Positions 9,213-19,668 of a DNA stretch of 64,000 nt are shown piece after piece; positions within the stretch are counted from its first letter, which is position 1; the number at the start of each line of letters is the position of its first letter. Both the position numbers and the translations under genes were made by a program. Location: contig JAXCGZ010009467.1 in NCBI GenBank assembly GCA_037179515.1, forward strand, positions 136,001 to 200,000, written 5' to 3'. Under the pieces are notes generated by a model. It saw nothing but the letters and a program-made list of their open reading frames with translations, was not told where the DNA came from and made no database searches. This stretch comes from Halocaridina rubra. Lineage: Eukaryota > Arthropoda > Malacostraca > Decapoda > Atyidae.

Positions 9213-11126
9213 TGTGACAGAGTGTTTCGCTCAATGTCAACAGAGGCTGTTAGATGCCTTATCAAATAATTCCCTTTAACATAACTGTTATTTTCTAACT
9301 AAAAAAATTAATTCCCACTTCTTGACTTTCGCAGATTATGATTATTTGCAATTTGTATTTTAGCTTATAGCTAATTTTAAATACCTTATTTACTCTTCTT
9401 GTACGTGTAGAAGTATAGCCCCAATATAAAGGCTGCTCCTATTTTTCTGTCTGCTACGAGCCAAGAAAATTAAGAGAGATTAAATCCAGTAACCTAACTT
9501 TTCATTATTATTTCTCGTTTTATTTTATTTGCTTCCACTTGTTGCACCTAAAAATACTGTCTCTCCCTTGCATCTCTGCTATAATTGCCTGCCAGGGACC
9601 ACCACTAAAATAGTCCTTAAAATGATATCAGAGCCAATTACTGCTCTAGAAATGTCTCCTACAGATGACCTCACCAGGAGGAAGAAGGAGACGCTCTCTT
9701 TTTGGCGCCGAGACTGCCCAGAGGCAACATCTCGCCTGGGTAGTCTAAGTTTATTTCAAATCTTAATTACGTGGCATCTTCACAGGAATTCATCTAGCAC
9801 AACAAGGAATTCATCTAGCACAACAAGGTGAGGGATAGTGTATGGTAAAGCTCGTGGGTCAAGCAAATTGGTTTATTTTCGAGAATTAGTTACATTCGTT
9901 ACTGGATAAATCTTATGGATTTTTATTCTCATTTCATTCCAATACACACGAAATTTTGTAGATTACCAAACTGGAATCTCACATGCCAAAGTTAATTCCT
10001 TAACCTGTAAATTACAGCTGATATATATTGCTGAGAAGTTTATTTTCACTGAATGTGATAAACGAAAATCTCATCCTGGTCATGAGCCCGTAAAAATCTA
10101 TCTCTTTTCCTAATAAATTCTAATTTCATTTCACCCCTTTCTATCATCGTAAATAAAGTGTTTTACGTCAAAAACTCGTCAATAAAGCTATTTGCTAAAA
10201 AAATTGCAAATATTCAAAAGGTAATTTTTCCCAGTTGGCTTTGCAAATATTTCTTGTTAACCACAATTTAATGAATGCATACCGTATTTATCTTGCTAAT
10301 TCTTCATATGTTGGGGATAAAGTGTTTTGAGTTATAAGTTGCAAATACCTCAAAAGGTGGTTTTGCACCCTTTTTTTTCATTGCAAAGTTCTTGATAACT
10401 AAAAGTGAATGAATACTGTATTTATCTCGTAGATTCTTCCTTTATCCTAAATAGAGTGTTACCATATTAATTGTTAATCAGTAATAAGCATTGCAACTTT
10501 TGTGGTTGCCCACAATTTAAGGAATACATACAGTACTGTATTTGTCTTGCTTATTCTTCATTTATTGTGAATATATTGTTTTCTTTAAAACCAGTAAAGA
10601 ATTAATGTTTTGTATGCTATTATGGTAGCATAAATATTTCTGGTTAGCTGTGAATAACCTATATATATTCATCCAGTAGAATGACATTGGAAACTCATTA
10701 TATGTGTGCTCATGCTTTCAGTTTCCCATTATAAACAGTGTGTCATTTCTGTTTCTGAAATTGCAGTGTCCTGTATTCTACTCTGCCTGTGTGACAGAGG
10801 TAATCATCGAGTTGAGGCCAAAGTCTTGGCATACGTCCGTGGTGCCGGGAAACTAAATCATACTCACCACCTCCGGGATTCGAGGCAGCATTTCATAAAA
10901 TTTAATTTGAGAAATTTAATTCAATTCTTTTAATGTCATTGCATTTCCAAAATTAAAAGAAAGTTGAATTCTGAGTTTCATTTAACCGACTAATGGTAAT
11001 AGAAATGGGGTGTTCAAGTACAAATATCTGTCCTGTTTGTTTGTGAGCTCTTAACCGAGCTCGGTACTTTGAGTCCCCTTAGTAAAACAGAATCTTAACA
11101 ACACTCTAGCATCTTAAATCCCCACA
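9213..11126 (+). repeat. Gypsy-1 5' LTR (1914 bp)
   Basis: It begins TGTGACAGAG and ends CCCCACA directly before the primer site. It matches 17756-19668 almost base for base. It contains several AATAAA signals, for example around 10152 and 10190, and a set of diverged ~110-140-bp subrepeats at about 10140-10640 sharing GAAT-CATAC-GTATTT-TCTTG. Short frames such as 9529-9831 appear in both LTRs and are not taken as genes. Confidence 0.95.
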
Positions 11127-11130
11127 AGTT

Positions 11131-11148
11131 TGGCGCCCGAACAGGGAC
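11131..11148 (+). promoter_or_regulatory. Primer-binding site of gypsy-1, tRNA-Lys type
   Basis: TGGCGCCCGAACAGGGAC lies four bases after the 5' LTR. This 18-mer is the established complement of the 3' end of tRNA-Lys(UUU), the same site used by many Lys3-primed retroelements. It fixes the LTR end and the direction of transcription. Confidence 0.93.
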
Positions 11149-11810
11149 CCGAACAGACAGACTGATTTTATAAATTTATTTTTATTTTGCTTTTTAAGAT
11201 TGCACATGAAACCCGATTACCATTGGCTCGATTATTGAAATGAATGAATCTTAGGCTGCACACGAAAATTTTCGCGCTAGAAACGTTGCGGATAAGAAAT
11301 TTTTCTTTATTTTCAATATTGATAATGGTAACTAATATTTTCTTGTCTCCCATGTGGTAAACAATCTATCAGGAAATCTACATGAGATTATGTGGTAATA
11401 GACTTTAGAAATTTTGCATGACGAAAAGACGTGTTATATAAAATTTCATTTATTTGCGTGATAAGATTGAGTTTTAAAGCATTCGTGTTTTATATATCCG
11501 TTAAAGGGTGATACTTGTTAGGAATTGTTTATATTTCCTTGGAATTAGGAATTGGGAGAAAGCATATTAAGTATTTTTGCTTATAATTGTGTTTTATATT
11601 CAAGCATTGACTGCTCATAGATTGGAAGAAAAACTTTGGTGTCATTTATCGAGCCTAGGCAAAGTCTTTCATGTGTCTGAGTTGTCACTTGAAAATAAAT
11701 TTTCTCATTACTAGTAGAAATGTGTAATCTGGCTGCCTAGTAAGCTGTTAGCTTATCGTTGGTGTATTTTGCATAGGATCTGTGCCCTTTTGGTAACACT
11801 CCAGAATTTT
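11149..11810 (+). other. Gypsy-1 leader, unique part
   Basis: About 660 bp of AT-rich leader between the primer site and the first tandem array. I see no ORF with a recognisable domain, in particular no gag capsid and no CCHC zinc knuckle. Confidence 0.7.
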
Positions 11811-12134
11811 ACTTACGACATTTTATTTGTGGGTACTGCCATATACGCGCTCATACGCAGGCACGACCGCGATACCGTACTTGTTCGTATTACTTACGAC
11901 ATTTTATTTGTGGGTACTGCCATATACGCGCTCATACGCAGGCACGACCGCGATACTGTACTTGTTTGTATTACTTACGACATTTTATTTGTGGGTACTG
12001 CCATATACGCGCTCATACGCAGGCACGACCGCGATACTGTACTTGTTCGTATTACTTACGACATTTTATTTGTGGGTACTGCCATATATGCGCTCATACG
12101 CAGGCACGACCGCTATACTGTACTTGTTTGTACT
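11811..12134 (+). repeat. 81-bp tandem repeat array in gypsy-1 leader (4 units)
   Basis: Four units begin ACTTACGACATTTTATTTGT at 11811, 11892, 11973 and 12054. Each unit is exactly 81 bp and contains GGGTACTGCCATATACGCGC and CGCAGGCACGAC. The last unit is complete apart from its end. Because 81 is divisible by three, stop-free frames run through it (for example 11769-12197), but they look incidental. Confidence 0.93.
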
Positions 12135-12168
12135 CTCAGGCACTGGGTGCTAGTCGGTAAAATTCGTT

Positions 12169-12855
12169 GTTGCTCATTCCTTTCATTTGCACCATAACTG
12201 CAGGTACTGCCACGTATTGCTGTTAAGCAGGCACGACTGCCATTCTGTATTACCAGTGTTTCATACACTGTTTTGCAACATTTTGTTGCTGTTGCACTTG
12301 ATTGTGTTGCTCATTCCTTTCATTTGCACAATAACCGCAGGTACTGCCACGTATTGCTGTTAAGCAGGCACGACTGCCATTCTGTATTACCAGTGTTTCA
12401 TACACTGTTTTGCAACATTTTGTTGCTGTTGCACTTGATTGTGTTGCTCATTCCTTTCATTTGCACAATAACCGCAGGTACTGCCACGTATTGCTGTTAA
12501 GCAGGCACGACTGCCATTCTGTATTACCAGTGTTTCATGCACTGTTTTGCAACATATTGTTGCTGTTTGTTGCACTTGATTGTGTTGCTCATTCCTTTCA
12601 TTTGCACTAACTGCAGGTACTGCCACGTATTGCTGTTAAGCAGGCACGACTGCCATTCTGTATTACCAGTGTTTCATACACTGTTTTGCAACATATTGTT
12701 GCTGTTGCACTTGATTGTGTTGCTCATTCCTTTCATTTGCACAATAACCGCAGGTACTGCCACATATTGCTGTTAAGCAGGCACGACTGCCATTCTGTAT
12801 TGCCAGTGTTTCATGCACTGTTTTGCAACATTTTGCTGCTGTTGCACTTGATTGA
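12169..12855 (+). repeat. ~137-bp tandem repeat array in gypsy-1 leader (5 units)
   Basis: Units begin GTTGCTCATTCCTTTCATTT at 12169, 12306, 12443, 12584 and 12719, so spacings are 137, 137, 141 and 135 bp. Each contains GCAGGTACTGCCACGTATTG and AAGCAGGCACGACTGCC. That core (GGTACTGCCA, then GCAGGCACGAC) is shared with the 81-bp array, so the two arrays descend from one ancestral repeat. The array ends about 170 bp before the pol start codon. Confidence 0.92.
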
Positions 12856-13021
12856 ATTTTGAGTCACTTTTATGGTGAGATTTTGAGATCACTTTTACGT
12901 TTAAGTTTGAACTGTGGTGTTGTGTGGTTCTTTCATTTTTTTTCTACTACTGTATTGTAGAGATTTGTTTTTTTTTTGTGGTTGTTTTGGCACTTTGTTA
13001 TTGACTGTTCAGGAAACAAAC

Positions 13022-16000
13022 ATGGAAACCATCAAAACATTCGATGAGGAGCGTTACCTAGACATACTGATTGCTAGGGGTGAGAGATACGGTTTTTCCC
13101 CAAGACAGAAGCTCTTCGAATGGGCTTATGAGAAGATGGTTGAGCGCCGAGATAAGCTGGAGGAGAGAGCAAGTGAGGAGGCACAAGCACAACATAAACA
13201 TGAGCTTGCACTTGCTCGGCTTCGAGCGGGAATCCCAGACAGTAGTCCTTTATCCGGAAATAGAGATTACAGGAACGGGAAGCACAAGAGCCCCTCGCAG
13301 AACTTCAATCGTCCAGCTCCTCCTCCTCACACTCCTAAGTCTTATTACGGCCATGCACCCACACTCAAGAAGGATGACCCGGTAAGACCTAAGCCTCAGC
13401 AGTTAAGAGGCAAAGGCCATTACTCTGCTCCACCTTCCCAGGGTTTTCAGCCAAACTCTAAGAGCCACCACGCTCCCTCACACAGTGGCGGCCCACATAG
13501 CCGTCTGGCCACTCACTCAGCCCATGTTGTGGAAACAGGGCCAGAAAGGGCCAATGAGGATAACGCCAAGGAACCACCACACAAACTTGCCAATGTGGAA
13601 TTCATCAAACATGATGATCTGGAAATGATCCCAAAATGCCTAGAAACCATAAATGGTGTGGAAGCTGAGATAGCCCTTGACACAGGGGCCAATGGCATAC
13701 TTGTTGACGAGAGATTTGTCAGGGATGAAGATTTTACCAGCAAAGTCGTTCGTGTGCGGGTTTCTGAAGGAACACCCCAAATACGACGCTGCTGTGTCAT
13801 TAACCTGGATTGCAAATACTACAAGGGAAAAGCCCCAGCTGTGGCAATGATTGAGCTTATGTACCCTGTCTTGATGGGTCGTGCACTGAACCTAGTTCCT
13901 ACTTTCCAGGCCGACCTCTACCATAAGGACATTTCTCATTATAACTTCCCTCAGGGGAAGTCACATGAAGCCATTTCAGCAGCAACTCCTGGCATCGATG
14001 CCAAGAATATGGACGATTCTCCGACTGACTCCGTTGAGTCTGCTGCAGTCAGTACACGTAATGTGGAACGCGGAGAGTTTCCCCCTCCTTTACCAGATGA
14101 TGCACCTCTCGAGCCATTGAAGTCCCGTCCAGACTTTGCCAAATTGCAGCAAGACTGCCCCAGCCTCAAACGCTGGATGCAGCAGGCCACCGAGGGAAGG
14201 ACCTTCACAGCGAGAGGAGGAGGCCAGATCACTTACGCCCTTGAAGATGGAGTACTTCGTAGGCATGTGACTAAAGATGGCCACACCTTTAAACAGTTGG
14301 TGGTGCCCGCTTCGTTGCGCTGCCAGGCTATGTATGTGGCACACCATTTACCTCTGAGTGGACACAGAGGCAAAGCAAAAACTCGGCATGTCCTTCAGAA
14401 GGCTTTTGCATGGCCAAACATGTACGCCGAGGTAGACAGATATGTAGGCTCCTGCCCTGTCTGTCAATCCACCTCAACGGCACCAGTACCGAAAGTTCCC
14501 ATGGGGATAACTAAGCTCTCAATGGAGCCAATTTCCAATGTCGCTATTGACATACTAGGTCCTATTAATCCAACTTTGTCCACGGGGAAACAATTCCTCC
14601 TGGTATATGCTGACCTGGCAACAAGGTACCCAGATGCAGTGCCACTGTCTTCTATCACAACTGAAGCAGTCGCTCATGCCCTATTTGAAATGTGCTCCAG
14701 GGTTGGCTTTCCTGAGCAGGTCACTTCTGACAATGGAAGTCAGTTTACAAGTAGGCACTTTGAGGCTTTCTGTAACCTTTTAGAAATCAAGCACATTCGT
14801 CCGAGTGTCTATCATGCCCAATCAAATGGAGCATGCGAACGCTATAACGGGACATTGAAGCGATGTTTGCGCAAGCTAGTGATAGATATGCCTAGGCAGT
14901 GGGACAAGTACGTCCCTGCTGCACTTTTCTCCTTCAGAGACACGCCCCACGACACTACTGGATACTCGCCTTTCGAGATGATTTATGGTCATAAGGTCAG
15001 AGGCCCAGTAGAATTCTTGGCAGAATGTTGGGATTCACCTACCATCGAAGATGACGATAGGGACGTTCATGAGTATATTTTGAAGTTTTCGTCTCACCTC
15101 AAAAAGGCTTGGAAAACTGCACAATTAGCCATTAAGGGTCACCAGCAGACTGCCAAGCTCCTCTTTGACAAGCGTGCGCGGCTTCGTGCCCTGACACCCG
15201 GAGATCGAGCTCTGTTACTTCTTCCAACAGATACCCGCAAGCTAATGCTACGCTGGAAAGGACCGTACACTGTGGTACACCGGGTGACCCCTGACAATTA
15301 TGTGCTAAATGTTGATGGCATTAACCGGAAATACCACATTAACCAGCTGAAGCTTTATTGTGAGGACCCGGAGGCCCACAGGGATCCTGCGCTGGCGCTC
15401 CCAGCAACCCCTATAGATGCCTCCAGCATCAACAGAACCTCCGAGGCTGCAGCAACACAGGTGCTCCATTATAGCCACCCCTTACTTCCTATATTGGAAT
15501 ACTCCACCCTTGCAGTGGAGACAGACTTACGGGAGTGGAGTTTTTCTGAAGAAGCCCCTCTGGCCGCAGCCACCGCCCTTGCAATTGAAGACATAAGCTT
15601 AGCTTTTGATGATGGTAAGGATCCTGCCATTCCCACACACCGAAAGGAAAGTGTGAGTAATTGTATTATTAACTCCAGACTGCAACCGAGTCAACGGGAA
15701 CAGCTGAACAAGCTATTAGAGGACTATGAGAACGTCTTCAACGACCTCCCAGGCATTACCACTACCCTTGAGCATCATGTCAGATTGACTGACCCAGAGC
15801 CATTTCGGCATTCCTATGGTCTTCCCCACCAGCTGTCCTTACGACTGAAGGAAGATCTTGACACTTGGGTCCGCCTCGGAATAGTTGAAAAGAGCATTTC
15901 GCCTTGGTGTTCGCCGTTACTGGCAGTGCGTAAGCGAGATGGCAGTCACAGGTTCTGCCTTGACTGTCGTAAGCTTAACTCCCGTACCATCTTTGATGGA

Positions 16001-17116
16001 GAGCCCATTGCTGACGCCGAGCATATTTTCTCGTTGCTTTCTCAAGCCCGTTACCTGTCCAAGTTGGATTTGGCCAGTGGATTTTGGCAAGTCCCATTGA
16101 GCGAGACTACCAAGCCTCTTACAGCTTTTTCCACAAGATATGGTCTATACCAGTTCAGGGTCATGCCTTTTGGTATGGTAAATGCCCCTGGCTGCTTCAG
16201 CAGACTCATGAGGATAGTACTACAGGATCTCGACAATGTTTCATGCTTTATAGACGACATCCTGGTGCATTCTCAGGATTGGTCATCGCACCTCGAGACT
16301 CTCCGCAGAGTTCTCACTCGTCTGAACCAGCATGGACTTCATTTAAAGCCTTCCAAATGTGAGATTGGTTTCACACAATTGCAGTATCTCGGCCACGTGG
16401 TTGGAGAAGGAGTTATGTCCCCTATACATGACAGGGTACAAGCTATTAAGGATATGGAGAAACCTGCTACTGTCACTCAACTGAGATCATTCCTGGGTAG
16501 TGTCGGCTACTACCAACGGTTCATTCCACACTTTAATACTATCGCTGCCCCTTTGCAGCAACTGACCTCCTCGAAGCAAAGTAAATCCTCCCCTGTCAAA
16601 TGGACAGATGAAGCGGAGAGAGCATTTTTCAAGCTCCTAGAAGCATTGGCGGGTGAGCCAGTATTACAACTGGTAAACCCTGATTTTCCATTTATCTTGC
16701 AGACCGACGCCTCAGACGAAGGCCTGGGTGCCGTGCTCTTGCAAGCCCGATCAGACAACTCAGCAGAAGTAGCTCCAGTGCGATATGCAAGCCGCAGGCT
16801 TCGCCCTGCAGAGCGAAATTACTCCACCGTGGAGAAGGAAGCTCTAGCTGCATATTGGGCCATAAAGAAATTTGAAGTCCATCTGTATGGCCAACGTTTT
16901 ACACTGAGAACCGACCACCGACCTCTCCTATATTTACAGACTGCAGACAAGCTAAATCCTCGCCTGAAAAGGTGGGCACTTTACCTGAATCTTTTCAAAT
17001 TCACTGCCCAACATGTTCATGGCAAGGACAATGACCTTGCTGATCTACTAAGTCGACGGTCGTTACCCTCAAATGAGGAAGCTGGTGCTGTTAGCCTAAA
17101 TTTGATTAGTCGGTAA
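13022..17116 (+). CDS. Gypsy-1 polyprotein: short gag-like N-terminus, protease, integrase, RT, RNase H
   Basis: A 1364-residue uninterrupted ORF from METIKTFDEERYLD to a TAA. The frame is open upstream to 12914, but METIKT is the natural start because the 36 residues before it are low-complexity hydrophobic leader translation. Residues 1-200 are a charged helix (EERASEEAQAQHKHELAL) then a Pro/His-rich basic stretch, with no CCHC knuckle. Protease: LDTGA near D220. Integrase: HHLPLSGH (441-448) with CPVC (478-481), then D510, D570 and E606 (a DDX35E spacing), then a GPY-type end (RWKGPYTVV). RT follows from about 930, with FIDD at 1077-1079. RNase H begins at TDAS near D1229. All catalytic residues I can identify are present. 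Integrase before RT is copia-like order in a gypsy-type pol, as in Gmr1 elements. A truncated gag is inferred. Confidence 0.93.
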   Translation: METIKTFDEERYLDILIARGERYGFSPRQKLFEWAYEKMVERRDKLEERASEEAQAQHKHELALARLRAGIPDSSPLSGNRDYRNGKHKSPSQNFNRPAPPPHTPKSYYGHAPTLKKDDPVRPKPQQLRGKGHYSAPPSQGFQPNSKSHHAPSHSGGPHSRLATHSAHVVETGPERANEDNAKEPPHKLANVEFIKHDDLEMIPKCLETINGVEAEIALDTGANGILVDERFVRDEDFTSKVVRVRVSEGTPQIRRCCVINLDCKYYKGKAPAVAMIELMYPVLMGRALNLVPTFQADLYHKDISHYNFPQGKSHEAISAATPGIDAKNMDDSPTDSVESAAVSTRNVERGEFPPPLPDDAPLEPLKSRPDFAKLQQDCPSLKRWMQQATEGRTFTARGGGQITYALEDGVLRRHVTKDGHTFKQLVVPASLRCQAMYVAHHLPLSGHRGKAKTRHVLQKAFAWPNMYAEVDRYVGSCPVCQSTSTAPVPKVPMGITKLSMEPISNVAIDILGPINPTLSTGKQFLLVYADLATRYPDAVPLSSITTEAVAHALFEMCSRVGFPEQVTSDNGSQFTSRHFEAFCNLLEIKHIRPSVYHAQSNGACERYNGTLKRCLRKLVIDMPRQWDKYVPAALFSFRDTPHDTTGYSPFEMIYGHKVRGPVEFLAECWDSPTIEDDDRDVHEYILKFSSHLKKAWKTAQLAIKGHQQTAKLLFDKRARLRALTPGDRALLLLPTDTRKLMLRWKGPYTVVHRVTPDNYVLNVDGINRKYHINQLKLYCEDPEAHRDPALALPATPIDASSINRTSEAAATQVLHYSHPLLPILEYSTLAVETDLREWSFSEEAPLAAATALAIEDISLAFDDGKDPAIPTHRKESVSNCIINSRLQPSQREQLNKLLEDYENVFNDLPGITTTLEHHVRLTDPEPFRHSYGLPHQLSLRLKEDLDTWVRLGIVEKSISPWCSPLLAVRKRDGSHRFCLDCRKLNSRTIFDGEPIADAEHIFSLLSQARYLSKLDLASGFWQVPLSETTKPLTAFSTRYGLYQFRVMPFGMVNAPGCFSRLMRIVLQDLDNVSCFIDDILVHSQDWSSHLETLRRVLTRLNQHGLHLKPSKCEIGFTQLQYLGHVVGEGVMSPIHDRVQAIKDMEKPATVTQLRSFLGSVGYYQRFIPHFNTIAAPLQQLTSSKQSKSSPVKWTDEAERAFFKLLEALAGEPVLQLVNPDFPFILQTDASDEGLGAVLLQARSDNSAEVAPVRYASRRLRPAERNYSTVEKEALAAYWAIKKFEVHLYGQRFTLRTDHRPLLYLQTADKLNPRLKRWALYLNLFKFTAQHVHGKDNDLADLLSRRSLPSNEEAGAVSLNLISR

Positions 17117-17743
17117 AGATTACTTCTCTAATGTGTTGTTTATTTTTATGTTTATCTTTTATGTCTTTAATACTGTACTGTACTTGTTTATTTTAGCGTA
17201 CAAACGTTATTCCTAATGGAAGACGAAAAATATGAAGAATAATTTTTTTTGATCGTAGTTTTATATTTCCCTTTGTGGGACTTTGAAAGCCAGAACATGG
17301 CAGAAACATTTTAGTTTAGTGTTGAATAGCTGAAACTGTTTTAAATCCAGTCGCCAATGTTAATGACGACGTGGTTCAAATGTTTAATTTGCGCATACTG
17401 TATTTTATTTTGTATATTATATAATTGCCTTCTTGCATGTGAAGCATTCCTAAACTTAAATATTGATATTCACTCATATCTAATTGTGATTTAATTTTCT
17501 TGAAATTTGAATTTGATCACATTTCTTTTATGTTTTGCATGTCATTTAATGTTTTGTTTACAAGACTTGTTTACTTTTACTAATAGTATGATATGTTCCA
17601 GTGGTGGATCCCATTCTTATTGTTCATTTGTTCTTTTCCATGAGAAGGATATCTCATCCCTCATAATAACACTGAAAACACCGTAACTTCCTCTGTTCTT
17701 TTTTCGCCTTCTGTAGTAGAATTTTGCTAAATCAATATTCTCT

Positions 17744-17751
17744 AGAAAGGG
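17744..17751 (+). promoter_or_regulatory. Candidate polypurine tract of gypsy-1
   Basis: AGAAAGGG lies four bases upstream of the 3' LTR, the expected place for the plus-strand primer of an LTR element. It is short, and a cleavage site cannot be proved from sequence. Confidence 0.5.
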
Positions 17752-17755
17752 CCTT

Positions 17756-19668
17756 TGTGACAGAGTGTTTCGCTCAATGTCAACAGAGGCTGATAGATGC
17801 CTTATCAAATAATTCCCTTTAACATAACTGTTATTTTCTAACTAAAAAAATTAATTCCCACTTCTTGACTTTCGCAGATTATGATTATTTGCAATTTGTA
17901 TTTTAGCTTATAGCTAATTTTAAATACCTTATTTACTCTTCTTGTACGTGTAGAAGTATAGCCCCAATATAAAGGCTGCTCCTATTTTTCTGTCTGCTAC
18001 GAGCCAAGAAAATTAAGAGAGATTAAATCCAGTAACCTAACTTTTCATTATTATTTCTCGTTTTATTTTATTTGCTTCCACTTGTTGCACCTAAAAATAC
18101 TGTCTCTCCCTTGCATCTCTGCTATAATTGCCTGCCAGGGACCACCACTAAAATAGTCCTTAAAATGATATCAGAGCCAATTACTGCTCTAGAAATGTCT
18201 CCTACAGATGACCTCACCAGGAGGAAGAAGGAGACGCTCTCTTTTTGGCGCCGAGACTACCCAGAGGCAACATCTCGCCTGGGTAGTCTAAGTTTATTTC
18301 AAATCTTAATTACGTGGCATCTTCACAGGAATTCATCTAGCACAACAAGGAATTCATCTAGCACAACAAGGTGAGGGATAGTGTATGGTAAAGCTCGTGG
18401 GTCAAGCAAATTGGTTTATTTTCGAGAATTAGTTACATTCGTTACTGGATAAATCTTATGGATTTTTATTCTCATTTCATTCCAATACACACGAAATTTT
18501 GTAGATTACCAAACTGGAATCTCACATGCCAAAGTTAATTCCTTAACCTGTAAATTACAGCTGATATATATTGCTGAGAAGTTTATTTTCACTGAATGTG
18601 ATAAACGAAAATCTCATCCTGGTTATGAGCCCGTAAAAATCTATCTCTTTTCCTAATAAATTCTAATTTCATTTCACCCCTTTCTATCATCGTAAATAAA
18701 GTGTTTTACGTCAAAAACTCGTCAATAAAGCTATTTGCTAAAAAAATTGCAAATATTCAAAAGGTAATTTTTCCCAGTTGGCTTTGCAAATATTTCTTGT
18801 TAACCACAATTTAATGAATGCATACCGTATTTATCTTGCTAATTCTTCATATGTTGGGGATAAAGTGTTTTGAGTTATAAGTTGCAAATACCTCAAAAGG
18901 TGGTTTTGCACCCTTTTTTTCATTGCAAAGTTCTTGATAACTAAAAGTGAATGAATACTGTATTTATCTCGTAGATTCTTCCTTTATCCTAAATAGAGTG
19001 TTACCATATTAATTGTTAATCAGTAATAAGCATTGCAACTTTTGTGGTTGCCCACAATTTAAGGAATACATACAGTACTGTATTTGTCTTGCTTATTCTT
19101 CATTTATTGTGAATATATTGTTTTCTTTAAAACCAGTAAAGAATTAATGTTTTGTATGCTATTATGGTAGCATAAATATTTCTGGTTAGCTGTGAATAAC
19201 CTATATATATTCATCCAGTAGAATGACATTGGAAACTCATTATATGTGTGCTCATGCTTTCAGTTTCCCATTATAAACAGTGTGTCATTTCTGTTTCTGA
19301 AATTGCAGTGTCCTGTATTCTACTCTGCCTGTGTGACAGAGGTAATCATCGAGTTGAGGCCAAAGTCTTGGCATACGTCCGTGGTGCCGGGAAACTAAAT
19401 CATACTCACCACCTCCGGGATTCGAGGCAGCATTTCATAAAATTTAATTTGAGAAATTTAATTCAATTCTTTTAATGTCATTGCATTTCCAAAATTAAAA
19501 GAAAGTTGAATTCTGAGTTTCATTTAACCGACTAATGGTAATAGAAATGGGGTGTTCAAGTACAAATATCTGTCCTGTTTGTTTGTGAGCTCTTAACCGA
19601 GCTCGGTACTTTGAGTCCCCTTAGTAAAACAGAATCTTAACAACACTCTAGCATCTTAAATCCCCACA
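17756..19668 (+). repeat. Gypsy-1 3' LTR (1913 bp)
   Basis: The 3' copy of the LTR at 9213-11126. Differences I noticed are GCTGTTAG/GCTGATAG near the start, GACTGCCC/GACTACCC, GGTCATGAG/GGTTATGAG, and one base in a poly-T run. It is followed at once by the target duplication GTTTA. Confidence 0.95.

Larger units (their letters stand above)
9213..19668 (+). mobile_element. Gypsy-1: complete, young Ty3/gypsy LTR element with integrase-before-RT order
   Basis: A 10.46-kb element with 5' LTR 9213-11126, Lys-type primer site 11131-11148, a 1.9-kb leader with two tandem arrays, a single pol ORF 13022-17116, a 3' noncoding stretch 17117-17743 where I see no ORF or env gene, a short purine tract, and 3' LTR 17756-19668. 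The flanking 5-bp duplication GTTTA (9208-9212 and 19669-19673) shows a true integration event. The LTRs begin TGTGACA and end CCACA. I noticed only about four differences between them over 1.9 kb, so the insertion is recent. The domain order PR-IN-RT-RH is the Gmr1-like arrangement. Confidence 0.93.

Noticed and set aside
9529..9831. 100-residue ORF (also at 18072-18374)
   Set aside because: It occurs identically in both LTRs of gypsy-1, with no domain; treated as LTR sequence.
11769..12197. 142-residue ORF of repeated YDILFVGTAIYALIRRHD units
   Set aside because: It is translation of the 81-bp noncoding array; overlapping ORFs exist in all three frames because 81 is divisible by three.
11811..12855. 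Regular repeat-spacer pattern resembling CRISPR
   Set aside because: The repeats are contiguous long units without unique spacers, inside a eukaryotic LTR element.
12914..13021. Upstream extension of the gypsy-1 ORF with a hydrophobic stretch that could be a signal peptide
   Set aside because: It is T-rich leader translation directly before METIKT. Nothing else suggests a secreted or membrane gag-pol, so the METIKT start is preferred.
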